A stretch of DNA of 64,000 nt from Trichaptum fuscoviolaceum (lineage: Eukaryota; Basidiomycota; Agaricomycetes; Hymenochaetales; Trichaptaceae): positions 806,001-870,000 of the forward strand of contig CAJSYZ010000004.1 of the NCBI GenBank assembly GCA_910574455.1. Direction: 5' to 3'. The position numbers were made by a program, and so were the translations under genes. This document shows positions 1 through 12,233 of this stretch, piece by piece (the first letter of the stretch is position 1; every line of letters starts with the position of its first letter). The notes below the pieces were generated by a model, which was given only the letters and a program-made list of their open reading frames with translations, had not been told where the DNA came from and searched no databases.

Positions 1-316
1 AGAGATGACAGTCACGGTATCTACGTGCTTGAGCTGCTCCTGAAGCTGTTCCACTGAGCTTGTTTCAAGGTCGACAACGCGAATCTCAGCTCCGCGGGCC
101 TTCAGTGCTCCTAATGCTGGCTTCGACGCGGAAGAAGGCCTGACAGCAGCAACTACGTGCTATATATCATTGTGATGATAAGTTATAGTATTGGCGCAGG
201 TGTTGATGAAACAGAAGTCAGCTCACGAAATGTGGATCTCCCAGAAGACCGTCGACAATGCTAGAGCCTGTCTTCCCCGTAGCGCCAACGATGAAGACTG
301 ACTGAGGTATGCTCAT
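1..316 (-). CDS. NmrA-like NAD(P)-binding oxidoreductase, 5' part (runs off the left edge)
   Basis: Seen: on minus an ATG at 316 opens a 30-codon exon (316-227) with the Rossmann motif GATGKTG at residues 11-17. A 67-bp GT-AG intron (226-160) follows, then a second exon read in phase to base 1, containing HVVAAVRPSSASK and ARGAEIRVVDLE. Known: a glycine-rich loop at the N-terminus, a conserved arginine after strand beta-2 (here AAVRP) and a GAEIRVVDL-type strand are typical of NmrA/isoflavone-reductase-like proteins of the atypical short-chain dehydrogenase superfamily. These bind NAD(P) and act as redox sensors or reductases. Substrate cannot be inferred. It is transcribed away from the neighbouring reductase, with about 400 bp between the two starts, so they may share a promoter region. 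The C-terminal part is outside the window. Confidence 0.75.
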
Positions 317-723
317 GGCTGTTCGTGAGGTAAGAAACAGATGCTGTAGACGAATAAATGCCCTCTGCTGTATTCATGCCATGGTAAGACTCGCCCGAGT
401 TCTGGAATCCATTTTGGACTCAGACTATGTAGAAACGTCGATCCGGGTTCAACACGGAGTCCAGGGTCGAACTTGTACGGAAGTCCGTCCGTGGCCGCTT
501 AAATGTTATTTGAGTTCCAAGAGTCCCCAGAACGCTTACCTTATGGTAAGTCACTTTCTTGCTGTGAGACAGCGAACGGAGTTGATGCCATACCTCTTTT
601 AATCCCTTGTAATATTTATGTTCATCACAGTTCAGTTCAGTGGTGCCATCACAGATGGTTATAAAGCAGAATCTCGAAGGCCAGTCTCTACCATCGTCTG
701 CATCCTCAGCAATCTACTACACA

Positions 724-2040
724 ATGTCGACATCTATACCCGAGACCCAGCTCGCTGTCGTAAGCAACAAGACCTCTAACAAGCTTCAGAAGCTGCCTGT
801 GCCGAGCCCGGGACCGAGTGAGGTTCTCATCAAGAATGTTGCGGTCGCATCAAACCCGAAGGACTGGAAAGCACTCTTTTTCTTTCCTGGATACGAGTCT
901 GTCGAAGGCAATGATGTAGCGGGGCGTATTGTCAAGGTGGGCGAGGGCGTAAAGGAGTACAAGGGCGGTGAGCGCGTTGCTGCCCTCAGCAAGATGGCAA
1001 CAGGGGCTACTAAAGTACGAGCTTAGCGCAGCTAGGCTGACAGTTTCACTCGCCTTCGGTTTTCAGTATGGTGCAAACCAGGAGTATACTGTCGCTCCTG
1101 CCTCGCCAACTTTCCAGATTCCGAAGAGTATAAGCTTCGAGGAAGCGGCAACATTGCCTTAGGCTGTCATGACGGCTGCCATCGGACTCTTCGTTGTCCT
1201 GGGTATTCCGGAGCCACCTAAGCCAGGTGAAGAGCCGAGCTTTGCATCCTGTATGAGTTTCGGTTTAGATCTAACTCTCAAGTATATTATTGACATTGCT
1301 TACCAGACAACGGAAAAGCAATCATCATCTACGGTGCCTCGACCTCTGTCGGGTTCTTCGCGACTCAGCTTGCTAAGCGTGCCGGTATTTATGTTATCGG
1401 GGTTGCGGGTTCGTCCGCAGACTATGCCAAGTCGGCTGGAGCAGACGTGGTAGTGGATTACCGCGGGAAGAGTCCAGAGGAACTTGTACATCCACTGGGT
1501 ACTTTAACATTCGCCCCTGGAACATCTATTGATCTCTGGTACTTCCTTAGGAGCTTGCTATAGTCTCTGCTGCAGGCGGACGTACCACTTCCGTAGCTTA
1601 TGATGCCGTGAGTCAGCCGGGCACTACGCCCCTTCTTGGACGTGTCCTCGCAAAGACTTCGCCAGATGGAAAGGGTAAAGTAGCCTATGTCTTCAACATT
1701 GGTGATGAGCAGAAGCTTCCGCCTGGCATTGCTGGACTGTATGTGTCAGTGGGTACGGCGTACGCTGAAGATGAAGCTTGTGAGTCTCCTACATTTCTGA
1801 CCGATGTGACTGAGCTAAATAACAATCTACACCTTCCTATCAGTCGCAGCTCGCTTTTACCGCCAAATCTCAGCCTACCTTGCGCCTTCGACTTCGAACT
1901 CGGTGCCGTTGAAGACGCTCAACGTAAAGGTCCTGCCGAATGGCTTGGCAAGCGTCGGAGAAGGTCTTACACTTCTCCAATCTGATCGAGTACATGGCGA
2001 AAAGCTTGTATATCGCATTGCAGAAACGCCTGCCATCTGA
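724..2040 (+). pseudogene. Medium-chain dehydrogenase/reductase (enoyl-reductase-like), five exons, one in-frame TAG
   Basis: Exons 724-1014, 1067-1250, 1307-1485, 1551-1779 and 1844-2040 join in phase to 360 codons, the normal length for the family. N-terminal GroES-like part: PSEVLIKNVAVASNPKDWK, then GNDVAGRIVKVGEGV. Cofactor part: IIYGASTSVGFFATQLAKR, a Rossmann motif, then AGADVVVDYRGKSPEEL. The pattern matches fungal zinc-independent medium-chain reductases that use NADPH on enone or quinone-like substrates; the physiological substrate is unknown. Odd: the codon at 1160-1162, in the conserved EEAATLP-x-AVMTA stretch where homologs usually have Leu, is TAG. All five exons and four introns are otherwise well formed, so this is either a very young pseudogene or a base error. 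If the stop is real, the product lacks the cofactor domain and should be inactive. Confidence 0.75.
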
Positions 2041-5000
2041 GCCTGAGACAGTACATTTAGTTTACTATTGTAAAGTGATAAGTAGTAAATAAACAATTCC
2101 TCACGTTATTTAAACGAGTGTACAGCCTTTTCTGAGTATTTACCTGAGCAGATCAATCGAGAAGGTTTATTTGCAGCGTGTGTCTTAAGCTCTGATAGCT
2201 TTAGGGAGATGCGAGACAATTCGCTTGTCTTACATTTGAAATAAGTCGTGGAATTGCAATCCGTGAATCTGTTGGCAAGATCGAGGCTTTTACCCCTTTG
2301 CGTCGATCCACCCAGGGATCAGACGGGAAAGCGAGGTATTCGAAATACGATACGTTTTATGTGTAAGCTGAAACGCCATGGTGGTTAGAGGGCAGATGAG
2401 ACGTGAAGTGCACGAGGTCCAACTCGTGAGAACGAGGACACACAAAATTGAGCATTGATTCCCGTGGCTGTGTTCTCATCCCCATTCTCCTCCCCTCACG
2501 TCTCACTTGCGTTTCCCATCGAACGACAACGACGACGAGCTTTCTGAGCGACCTTTCTCCATACCAACTCCATCCAGGTCCGTAGATGTACTTCTTGATG
2601 CTGAATGCTAGATGTCGGTCGTCGTCGTTGGAGGCACATCGATTTATGCTACAAGCTTCAAGATTCCAAGGGTTGATTCGGTGAACTCTGGAATCGGCGC
2701 TGGACATGTACTCGGCTGTCCTCAATAGAAATTACTTGGACGTCTGGATCAGCGACCTCCAGAGTAGGACTTTTGCTGGCTGGTGAGCCTCGAGCCCTGG
2801 AGTCAACACTCGTGCCATGCGCTCTTCACCCTCTACCCCATCTTCCACCTACCATGCGCTCCTCAATGCATACCTACTGCCATCTTAAGTATGAAGAGCT
2901 GTTACTGTGCTTCTAATTCGCAATTGTCAAATACAGAGGTATACCGGGGGTGCTTAAGAGTAAACTTAACGGGAAAAAATGGTATGTGGCCGATTATTCT
3001 TATCATTAGCCCTTCTGTTCTTTGAATCTAATGCATCAAATATCGAAGAAGACCCGGTAGGAAATGCACGTGGTATTTAGTGCACCATCGTGGCATCTCA
3101 GAGATTCCCTTCGAGTTTCAGCGTCGTGGAATTTGCTCTGACAAGTCTCACCAGCTGTCTCAAAGGTATTCTGTGAGACCATATGATGTCGCTCGCAATA
3201 TCACCCTCTTTTCACTCCTTCATCGAGTCTCTATCCCGTCGTCATTAGATCGTCGGGTAACGAATTCTCTCCCTCCATTTGCACTTCGTTTCTTTCCTGG
3301 TCAACCTTCCCCTTCCTTTCTCCTCCTCGTTGTAGCCTCTTCTAAACCTACTTCTATGCCCATGACCCGTAAATCGAGTTGGCAGGCTTCTCACTTCATG
3401 CTCAAGCTACGTACTATGTCTCTCCTCCGAGTTCAACACTGTTCCGATTGCGATGATGTTTGCGTAGTATTATATGAAAGTCGACCCGAAGGGCGGAGGG
3501 TAGCGTTGGGAGAAAGACATAGAGGCACGAGATATGCAATTGACACAGCACGAACTTAGTGCTTTATGACATTTGTCTTTACTTATTTCTTTTTGTTTCA
3601 TTTTTTTTTAAGCAACACATATACTCTCTGTCATTGGGTTATGACTAGTTTAGTGCGAGGTCGAGCGCCAGCTCGGGAAGGCTTAGGAGACTGGGTTGTA
3701 CGACTTCACGTAAACTTCCTGGCCTTCGGAAGATTCTCTATAGAAATGGGTCTGTCGGTGGCTGGTAATGCGCTGTGGGCCCCTTCATCTTTTCTCGAAA
3801 ATATAACTCGTCGTGCTTAATACTCCCTGTTTTCTTGCGCCTTGCCTGGTTAGCATGGATATTTTGCTCCTCAGTTTTGCATTTTCCCACATAATCACTG
3901 TTTTACTACTCGAGAATCCTTGTTCAACCCCATATCCATAGATGAGCGGTCACTCACGCTGGCAACCGAGACGGACACTTGCTGCAACCCACCCCGGAAG
4001 CATCTCTCTTCGTGTAACAACTGACCCCATTTTCGGCTGGCTTTGATTCACATTGCCACACTGTTCGTTAAGTACAGGTTCACAAATCAACTCAATTCAT
4101 CCACATTCTTCGTTTCTTCGTTTTTGCTTCCTGAAACAGAACCATGCTTCCATGTCAGATGCATATGCGTATCTAAACTGAGATTTCTGACAATTCACGC
4201 ACATATTCGACTTCTATCTTGAATGTCTTATTGACCGCAAATCCACTCGAGAAGTGTACATTAGCTTTGCTGGGATTGACAAGCTGTTGACACGTACATA
4301 CATGTCTGGTAGGACGACTTTGATGGAAACAAGAATGACATGTTCGGAGCGAGAAGAACTGCGGTGCGGATCCGCTCAAAAAGCACATGGGCAGCAATGC
4401 CAAATGTTAAGTGGAAGGCAAAGGCGTGAGAGCGTGGGCACACATATAAAAGGGAGCACATTCTCGTTTCCTTTTCGCCCGTTGACGACAGTCTCTATGA
4501 TTCTTCCCTTCCTTTGCCAGTGCCAGCTTTTTCCAAGTCATTTTGACGTAGGGCGCTGACGTCAAATGGGACTGAGGTTTCTGAGACCGTTGGACTTGGA
4601 CGGCGATGCTTATAATAATAGACATCAGTTCAAGGTCCAAGGGTGGAAGGTTCACTGCAGTCCTATGTTCCGTCTGGCTGCTGCTCGAATAGGTTTTGGC
4701 CCCGCGCCCCCCTTCGCGTCATACTCCGCTTCGCCCTTATACACACTATTTAGAGGCTTCAATCTACACCCAGCCTCGTTGGCGCTTCAGTCCTCCGCGT
4801 TATCCAAATGAACGAAGTTACTCAGTGGTCTTTTCCTTGATTCGCTCAGTTTGGCTCTTACTTCAATTGTCACCCATCGGATTATTTATCGATTATGTCG
4901 CTTTCCTTCCTCCCCGTTCATTGGTTGTCACTCGTCATGTCCTTCCCGACCCTTTGTTGTTCTTCATTCGTATCTACATAGTTTCGCATGATGGCCTTGT

Positions 5001-6507
5001 GACAGCTCGTGACACTGCTTTCTTTCGCCAAATCTTCAGCACTCCTTTTCTTCCCGTCTCAATATTTTCTTCCTTTCGTGAGCTCTGCCATCTGGTGAAG
5101 GAAGCGCGATAAGCAGAAGCCCGACACGGGGCATGTCTACTCTAACCTAAGTTATGCCCGTGATTGTCGGCAATGATGTTATTGCTGGCGTCGGGCTGAA
5201 GGTTTGAAGTAGAACGCCCAATGTCGGATTACATATTGATGTTATTCTGATTTGATTTGATTTGGACATGTTCTTTTCCCGAATATCGCGATATGCATTT
5301 AAAAAAAGTGATTTATCCTCTTCCCCTTTTTGCGATTGTCGTATCCTTTCCCCATGTATTGCCTTCTCATTCTCATTCTGCGCTCAACGTGTTTCTGAAC
5401 AATGATTTTGCTATGTAATTGGGTTGTGATGATTTTCATTCACTGATGTAAGGCCGACAATCTCGGGTATTGATGGATTGATTAGAGGAATAGCGTTGGC
5501 GTTGGCGTCGGCTTTGACGCACTTTACAGGATAAGTTTACGAGACATCGGTCGTGAATGTGAATGTCGGCTATTTCTTCATTGGTATCGCATTCATTTAT
5601 TACATATTGGTATGTCAGTCATTTTACCCTATGACCTAATTAACAGATAGTCTCTACGTCTTGATCGTATAATTTCCTGGCGCAGAGTTTCGTCTCGAAA
5701 GATGAAAGGCGATCGCTACAGGACAGACAACTCACTCGGGATTGGATCAACGTCTTTAAGGATAGGGCAACGGCATTTCGCAGTCTTGGGTGAGGCCACT
5801 TACCTGATGTCGCAACTCCTTGTCTGGAGAAGGTATGCTCTACAATTCGCTCTGAGTCGAGCTTCGCTTTGCATCGGAGACCATAAATCAGAAGATTATC
5901 ATAGATGATGGACTAACACACATGTATCTTCAGGCCTCTTTGCAACCTGCGATGTATTGGATCCGCCATACGCTAGGTGCGCTACTGGAAGTCTCGCCTT
6001 TCTCCTCATGCACTTATCAAATGACTTTCCAACTTTCGGCCTTGCAACGCTATGCTTGAATCAAGCTGACTTTCTTTTCTCCTTAAAGACCTTCTGTATG
6101 TCGCTCGATCAGTTTTGCGTGCGTCACTAACTCAGGCTTCTAAACTTTAAGACAAAGGCGAGTAGTTACGTCCAACAGTGGGTACCAGTGACCAGCGAAG
6201 TCCTGGCGATTGGAAACAACGCGGACGAATGGTTTGACACCGAATGATTTGCAGATGCGCAGCCGAGAGGCAGGATAACGTCTTCCATTGGTTCTTGGGG
6301 TTCAACATCAGCTGTTGTAAGGGCCTCTATATATTGAGCCTGAGATTCGAAGAAAACTGTGGTACAGGCAAACACTCCGACCGAAGGTGAGCTGTATCAA
6401 CTCTCTTCGGCGACCCATATCGTCTGACTAACGAAAGATATACTGTACAATTTGATTACGCAGTAATATACATCCGAAACAAAAGGAATGTAGTCTTCTT
6501 TTTAAGC
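2041..6507. other. Intergenic, no gene supported
   Basis: Open frames up to about 140 codons occur on both strands, but none shows a family motif, a consistent splice pattern or an internal paralog. The longest, 4696-5112 plus, is rich in Arg, Pro and Leu and looks like chance. There is a TATA-like stretch near 4443-4450 (atataaaa) and a perfect TGACGTCA palindrome at 4557-4564, with a half site TGACGTA just upstream. These could be a promoter for an unseen gene or non-coding RNA. Confidence 0.5.
4557..4564. promoter_or_regulatory. TGACGTCA palindrome (CRE/ATF-type site)
   Basis: A perfect 8-bp palindrome of the kind bound by bZIP ATF/CREB factors, with a TGACGTA half site at 4544-4550. No supported gene start lies close by, so a function is speculative. 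Confidence 0.25.
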
Positions 6508-8011
6508 TTAGTCTTCGACAGTCCGCGCACCTTTCGAGACGTCTAAACTCGAGCGACTTTCGTCATATGCAGTTCCGGAGTCTTTTCGACCTAAATCCTC
6601 CCTTGATTCGTCCTCCTCGAATTTGGTCTCGCAGTCGTAGTGGCAGACCTCCGTTATCCGACTGATGTGGATGGTCCCGAGACTGGCTTCAAAATCAATG
6701 CCATGCTGCGTGTGCGACATGCCACCTGTCGCCTTGAACGAGGCAATGAGGGCAGGCTTATCTCCGACGATGTCCAGTCCTATGCGGACTATAATCAGAG
6801 AGAAGGTGATTCCCTACGACGGCAACACGGGATGAGGCAATGCATATGCGATCTGAGAAGTTGTAGAAGCTTACGATTATCTGAATGATCTGAAGATATG
6901 AAATCAAGAAAGAAAGGGATGAAGCGCGTAGTCTAATGAGCAGTAGCCTTGCGTATGGAGGAAGTTTCGGAATCTCACCGCAAATAATGGAATGTATTGG
7001 GACCAGTCGGCGAGGATGAAAGCAACAAGAAGGGAGATAAGGGTTATGGAGTAGATACCACCGGACTCAACAATAACGATGGTCACCCTTGTCAAATAAC
7101 GATCGCTCTTCAGTCCGGACACCTCTCTTTCCACGGACCAGAGCCGGAAAGCAATTAGAGCTAAAAGGCGAACTAACGTTGAGGGATTGGGTGGAACGAG
7201 GAATAGAAGAAGACGACACGTACCAGTGCAGGTGAAGTTCGTGAAAAGCGTTAGTGCCATGAACGATGAGATCCACGACTTGTGTGCAAAGACAGGTGTG
7301 TCCGGGGAAGCGAGGCCCTCACTGATTAGCGTCCCGAGTGCGCAGACTAGATGCCTTTTTAGATACGTCAAAGTCAAGAAATTTGAGTTGCGCACCTACG
7401 CTCCCGAGAAAGACCAAACCCCAAGGAAATAGCAGCCGCTTGTCCTTCCCGTACACGACATAGAAGCGGTAGATCTATGGGCGAAGTTATTAGAAAGTCA
7501 TTTCAGTGAATGGCAAAGTGACGAGGGTGCAAGGCGTACTATAAAAGCATCCCCCAGCAGTGTCTGCAGTCCATACAGCGTGTCTTGAAAAATGTACGTA
7601 GCTTCGGTCGTATTGTTAAGGTACGCAAAGGCCCCACCAGGACGGTCGCTCCGGTCAACAAGTGCATTCGCAGTCCGGATGTAGCTGACAGCGATGTGCT
7701 TGATTATAGCAGGTGTCGTCAGCGAGACCGGCGTGGAGGGGGAAAGATGAACAAGCTACCATGGTTGCTACAGCAAACATCACGGAAACGACGATCAGAG
7801 CTGATAGGTTACGCGACGATGTTGCTCGTCGTACGATGAGCAGGACGTATACGGTGGCGACATATAGAGAGATGAAGATACCTGCAGTAATGGCGGACTC
7901 GGTGTCGGTAAGTGAGATTTGCTAACACAACATCAACAGAAGTAACGTACCATAGAAGATGGTGGCCACCACCAAGGCGGCGAAGTAAGCCTTTTGGATG
8001 CTGATCCCCAT
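6508..8011 (-). CDS. Seven-helix membrane protein, paralog A
   Basis: Start ATG at 8011 (MGISIQKAYFAALVV). Short introns split the gene, and joined exons give, in order: helix 1 region YGIFISLYVATVYVLL, LSALIVVSVMFAVATM, an extracellular-type loop AVSYIRTANALVD, TLYGLQTLLGDAFI, YRFYVVYGKDKRLLFPWG, WISSFMALTLFTNFTCTG, FRLWSVEREVSG, IVESGGIYSITLISLLVAF and GITFSLIIVRIGLDIVG, then a polar tail ending at 6508. Seven hydrophobic segments are visible. Known: Agaricomycetes carry large families of such seven-helix proteins, with a GDAxxxYRxxxV motif before helix 4 and RLWSxER after helix 5; I know of no assigned function or ligand. It is the most diverged of the four copies here and shows no disabling change. 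No ligand-binding motif was recognised. Confidence 0.7.
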
Positions 8012-9031
8012 GATCGACGCTGATGGCGGTGATCTGGTTGTGTTGGGCGCTGGGACCGCAGTGGGCGCCCTGCCCGCCAAAGGTCGCGAAGCAGCCTGAG
8101 GACGAGGAAGCGGCTTATCTCCTGAGGAATCCAGGCACTTTTCGACAGAGATTGATCGAGAAAGGCTTCCAAGAAAAGCGAAGAAAAAATGGATGGGCAA
8201 CGCATGGATGTAAAGGGCCGGATGCAATACCGCTCAAGTTACCAACCGGATCGGCTATACGACTACTGGAAACCCGAAAGGCGCCCAAGATAAGACTTGA
8301 GCTTGAACGTTCTGGCGTTCTGTTTGGAACTCGACTATTTGATGTTGTCGAGTGATTAGATTTTACTAAGGTATTTAGCCTCCGGTACGGAAGCAATCCA
8401 GATGTAGCGTAAGAGCAGTGGTTATACTGATGTTATATATCATCGTTTTGTTCATCGGGTGTCATGCTCACTCAATAAATCGTGTCTGAGATGGCACAAC
8501 TTCGCAAGCACGCAATATGCACGTTGTGTCGACATTTCAAATTCACCTCAATCTCAAGATTCCAGCCCTGACCGTACTGTATATTAATCTTAGCTGAGGG
8601 CTCAGTCGTCTTCCGCGTTTGGCCGCAAGTAAATTGGATCCGAGCTGCAAGCATGTCTTAGCTACATATGTATGTTCCGGATACTACCTCAAAGACTGTA
8701 CAGTGTTCTGTATGCATTAAGTAGATATCGACAATGTGTACGATCCCGAAGCCGAATGGCTATTACAATGGTTTAGCTTGATGAAAATGGGGGACTTTGA
8801 TGTTTCCAAGCAGATAGTTCCAGCTTTAGAGCCGGACACAGAACTATCTAAAGGTATGTTGAGACGAACCGCTAGCGAGATTCTCTGATGAGACAAATGA
8901 TGTGAGGAGCTTGACCGGATTCTTATCGAAGAGAGATTGAGTTATTTCTATCTTTGGCACATCGTTCCTCTTCGACGCTGAAAACCGTGAATTTGATAAC
9001 TTAAATGTCAACATGCCTCTAAGTAAATGAT

Positions 9032-10613
9032 CTAATGCTCTAGGGAGTGACTGGTAATATACAAAAATGCGGATATACAAGAAATCAGAGCAAATTTGCA
9101 TAGCAAAAAGAAAGTGCTCCAATGAAATAATTTCCTATATACCGCTTTAGCCCTTGTGTCATCTAAGTCTGCAGCTGATATACTGGAATGACTCCTCCGA
9201 TCGAAGTCAACTTCCGATGCTTTTTGAATCGTAGCCGCGCTCTCGGAGTTGGTGTCGCAGTCGCAATTCCGGACTTCCGTCACTCGCGTTATGCGAACCA
9301 TACCGAAGCTGTTTCCGCGGCTACGATCGACCCGACCAATCTTCGAAGCACCCTGGATTTCGGAGGCAGATATGGTACTTGTGTCACCTATGGAGATGCC
9401 GAGTCCGACTCGAATCATGATCAGGGAGAAAGCGATTCCCTAGTTCGAGTTATCAAATCAGATAAATGGATAAAATCATATAGGATGCAGGCTTACTATG
9501 ACGTGAACCAACTGTGTCGGGAAACGATGATAGAGTTTAAATTCAATAGAGGCTCATTCTGCAGAAACTTATTCTCACCAAAAAGAAGGGCACATATAGA
9601 GACCAGTCATTATTCACGTATGTCACAAGTAGCGAGACGAGAAAGGCGGAGTAGAGTGCGCCAGACTCAATGATCGTGATGGCAAGGCTTGTCAGATAAC
9701 GAGAATCCTTCGCCCCATAAACCCGGCGCTCTACGGACCATAGCTTATACGCGATCAATCCTGTGGTAGTTGAAAGATTTGCATAAGCTTTACAATATTG
9801 TAAGCAAATACCGATCGGCGAGGGCTCACCAGTGCAAGTAAAGTTCGTCGCTAACGTGAAAGCCATGAATGATTGAAGCCATGCCCTCGATGAGAAAACA
9901 GAGGTGCCGGGCTTGGCCAAGCCCTCGACAACAAAGATCCGATGGTAGCAACTGAAAGGTTTATGATTAGTGAGAAGTGGTATGAGCGACGTGGAGTAAC
10001 AAGCACACCTGCGCTCCCAAGATAGACGATACCTGCAGGAATTAAGATGCGTTTATCCTTTCCATATACAATGAACAAGCGGTAGACCTTAGAGTCGTTA
10101 ACCAATCGTCCGAGAACATAGGAATCGTACTCACGATGAATGCGTCTCCCATTAGCGTCTGAAAGGCATACAAGCTATCTTGAAACATGTACGACCCAGT
10201 TGACGTGAGGTTGAGATATCCAAGAGCGCCTCCTGGTTCGTCTCTTTTGTCAATTAGAGCTGTCTTCGCTCTGACATAGCTGACTCCCAGATGCTTGCAG
10301 CGACAATAGTCGATGAGCCTCGCTTACGTTCTTCTGGTTCAATGATGGGAGAACATACCACAGTTGCCACTACCACCATCACCGTCACTATGAACAAGGG
10401 AGCCGATTTTTTCGACTGTGTCGACTTGCGAAGGACAAACATGATGTATACTATTCCGACGTATAGCACGACGAAGATTCCTAATACCGAAGAAAGAGTT
10501 ACGTGACAATGGTCAGCATCGCGCGAAAGGAATGAGCTGGGAATGAACACACCATAACATAAGGCGGCCAGCACCATGGACAGGAGATATGCATGCTCGA
10601 GGCTGATGGCCAT
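9032..10613 (-). pseudogene. Seven-helix membrane protein, paralog B (frameshifted, extended C-terminus)
   Basis: Start ATG at 10613 (MAISLEHAYLLSMVLAALCYG), same exon pattern as copies C and D: YGIFVVLYVGIVYIMFVLRK, HLGVSYVRAKTALIDKRD, QDSLYAFQTLMGDAFI, VYRLFIVYGKDKRILIPAG, WLQSFMAFTLATNFTCTG, and a last exon with IRVGLGISIGDT. Odd 1: near 9937-9945, where C reads ATIGSLVMEGMAKP, B lacks one base, so frame is lost between ATIGS and the following AKPGTS. Odd 2: the tail runs past the place where C and D stop (DTRAEVV or DTRAEAV) through DDTRAKAVYRKLF for about 30 further residues. Both suggest decay, although the other exons are well kept. A compensating splice site cannot be excluded. Confidence 0.65.
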
Positions 10614-11601
10614 GGTGGACGACGATGACGAAGGGCAATGGCGAAGAACGCCTTCTGCACCTCCCCGCTATGAGTATATATATATCACATATACACTTTC
10701 TAGGGCTAGCGTGGTAACTGTGAATTTAAGGGTGGAGATACCATATAAACGACCCGATGTGAGGTGATACGGAGAGGTTTCTGTATATGAATCGGCTGGG
10801 GAGGCCAACCGAAGTCTATTGTGCCAGTGTGAGTCTAGGCATTCTGTATGGAAGGCGATGAAAATATTACATCTCTTCCTCTCCTCGTTGGTGGATTGAC
10901 TATCTGAACGCGATGTGGAGTCGATATGGAACTCAGCTGAGGTTTTCGCTGACATTTAAGAAGCAAAATATGCAGGCTCCGATTGCAACTCTATCAACAT
11001 ACGCCGCGTTGATGGATGCTCTAGTTTAAAAGCTACGTTCCGCCTGCATGATGATCATGATGTTCGACCCTGCCACTGGCAGTGCGCCGTCCGAGTCGCC
11101 GGTGGTACTATTCCAATTATAGCAACTTCTTCCCGCTTCAACCTGAATGCCTCACGAGCGGACTCGGAATCAAAATTTCACGACTTACTTATTACATCTA
11201 TCACTTACGTGTCATTCCCTAAACATCACCAAAGAAAAGAGAGCCGAAGCAAAATTCGCTTTAATAACCAGTGATATCTGTCACCTTTGGATGTTTCTTT
11301 TGATACAAAGCTAAATCTTTGAAACTTGAAACTCTAATCCTGCTTAGTAGCCCCTCTGATTCAAGTATTGTAATATGCAACGTGCATAGTATGGTGCCGG
11401 ATACTAGTAAGAGGTGGCTATATTCTCTTCGGTTACAAGCTCAAGAAGACATGAAATATTCGGTCGAAATAATTCACGACTTGGGCATTGAATTGTATGG
11501 ATGCAGGGTCATCACCTATGAAAATTCCTCGATTATCGGTCACCAGGAATTCCAGGAAAGCGGTTTCATATAACACGTGAACTTGTGAACTTGAAGTGTT
11601 G

Positions 11602-11637
11602 GACCGGCTATTACTAGTAATACTAATACCGGTCCGG
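11602..11637. repeat. Imperfect palindrome with GGACCGG/CCGGTCC ends
   Basis: GGACCGG at 11602 and CCGGTCC at about 11631-11637 bracket an AT-rich centre containing TATTACTAGTAATA, so the stretch can fold back on itself. A second near-perfect inverted pair, CCACTGGCATTGCCAGTGG, lies about 25 bp downstream. Either could be the relic of a miniature element. Confidence 0.5.
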
Positions 11638-11817
11638 AGATTCAAAGGGCAAGTTGATGCCCACTGGCATTGCCAGTGGTAGGCTGCCGATGCATTCGTA
11701 CCTCCCGACGGCATTACTAAAACAATTAGCCTCAAGCATTTAGCCTCACATTTGGTACGGACTCGGAGACTCATTCAATCTCTGGCATACTACTGTTTCT
11801 TCTAACGTATGTCATAT

Positions 11818-11833
11818 GTACTACTAGTAGTAC
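11818..11833. repeat. Perfect 16-bp palindrome GTACTACTAGTAGTAC
   Basis: The 16 bases read the same on both strands and are followed by further GTAGTA repeats to about 11862. This may be a simple-sequence hairpin or the end of a small element. Confidence 0.6.
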
Positions 11834-11949
11834 ATAGTAGTATGTAGTAGTACTACAGTATAAACGTGTGTTCCAGAGCATTCTTCCAAATTTGTCTCAC
11901 TGCTTAATCGCCATCACCAGGACAGGTAGACGCTGAACTCAGAACTGAC

Positions 11950-12098
11950 ATCAAATGAATTCCCTTACTCCCTCTGGGAGGAAGGGCACTGCGTTCCGGA
12001 ATTGCGTGAGAACGCTCAGGGAAATCTGCCACCCGTGCGAACGTTTCGGCAAATAGGGGAGTAAGGGACTTGCCGGCGAAGCTCGGCCCGTTTTCTAG
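11950..12098 (+). mobile_element. Short Helitron-like element H1
   Basis: The 3' end holds the hairpin GCCGgcgaagctCGGC a few bases before CTAG (12095-12098), followed by T, as expected for a Helitron terminus (hairpin, then CTRR, inserted before T). The inner sequence GGGGAGTAAGGGA precedes the hairpin. The left end carries GAATTCCCTTACTCCC, shared with the far ends of H2 and H3. The element is too short to code for anything. The 5' boundary is approximate. Confidence 0.55.
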
Positions 12099-12233
12099 TA
12101 CACAGGATGGGATGCTCAATCATTGTTCCTTCCAGGGTTGTGCACCGCTCACTGACTTACAACCCGAATGCATCTGGAGGGTTGCTTTCGCCAAACAACT
12201 CTGTGTTTCTCGACTACTGACCGTATCGTTGCT

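Larger units (their letters stand above)
10614..12233. other. Intergenic between paralog B and M1: palindromes and a Helitron-like element
   Basis: No gene is supported. The stretch holds TATA-like sequence (10674-10690, upstream of paralog B), several short palindromes (11602-11637, 11661-11680, 11818-11833) and Helitron-like element H1 just upstream of M1. Confidence 0.5.

Noticed and set aside
1..2040. Secondary-metabolite cluster linking the NmrA-like, reductase and monooxygenase genes
   Set aside because: The monooxygenase is 60 kb away, no synthase or tailoring genes lie between, and two of the three carry stops.
4696..5112. 138-codon plus frame
   Set aside because: No motif, no paralog, no splice pattern; composition as expected by chance in a T/C-rich stretch.
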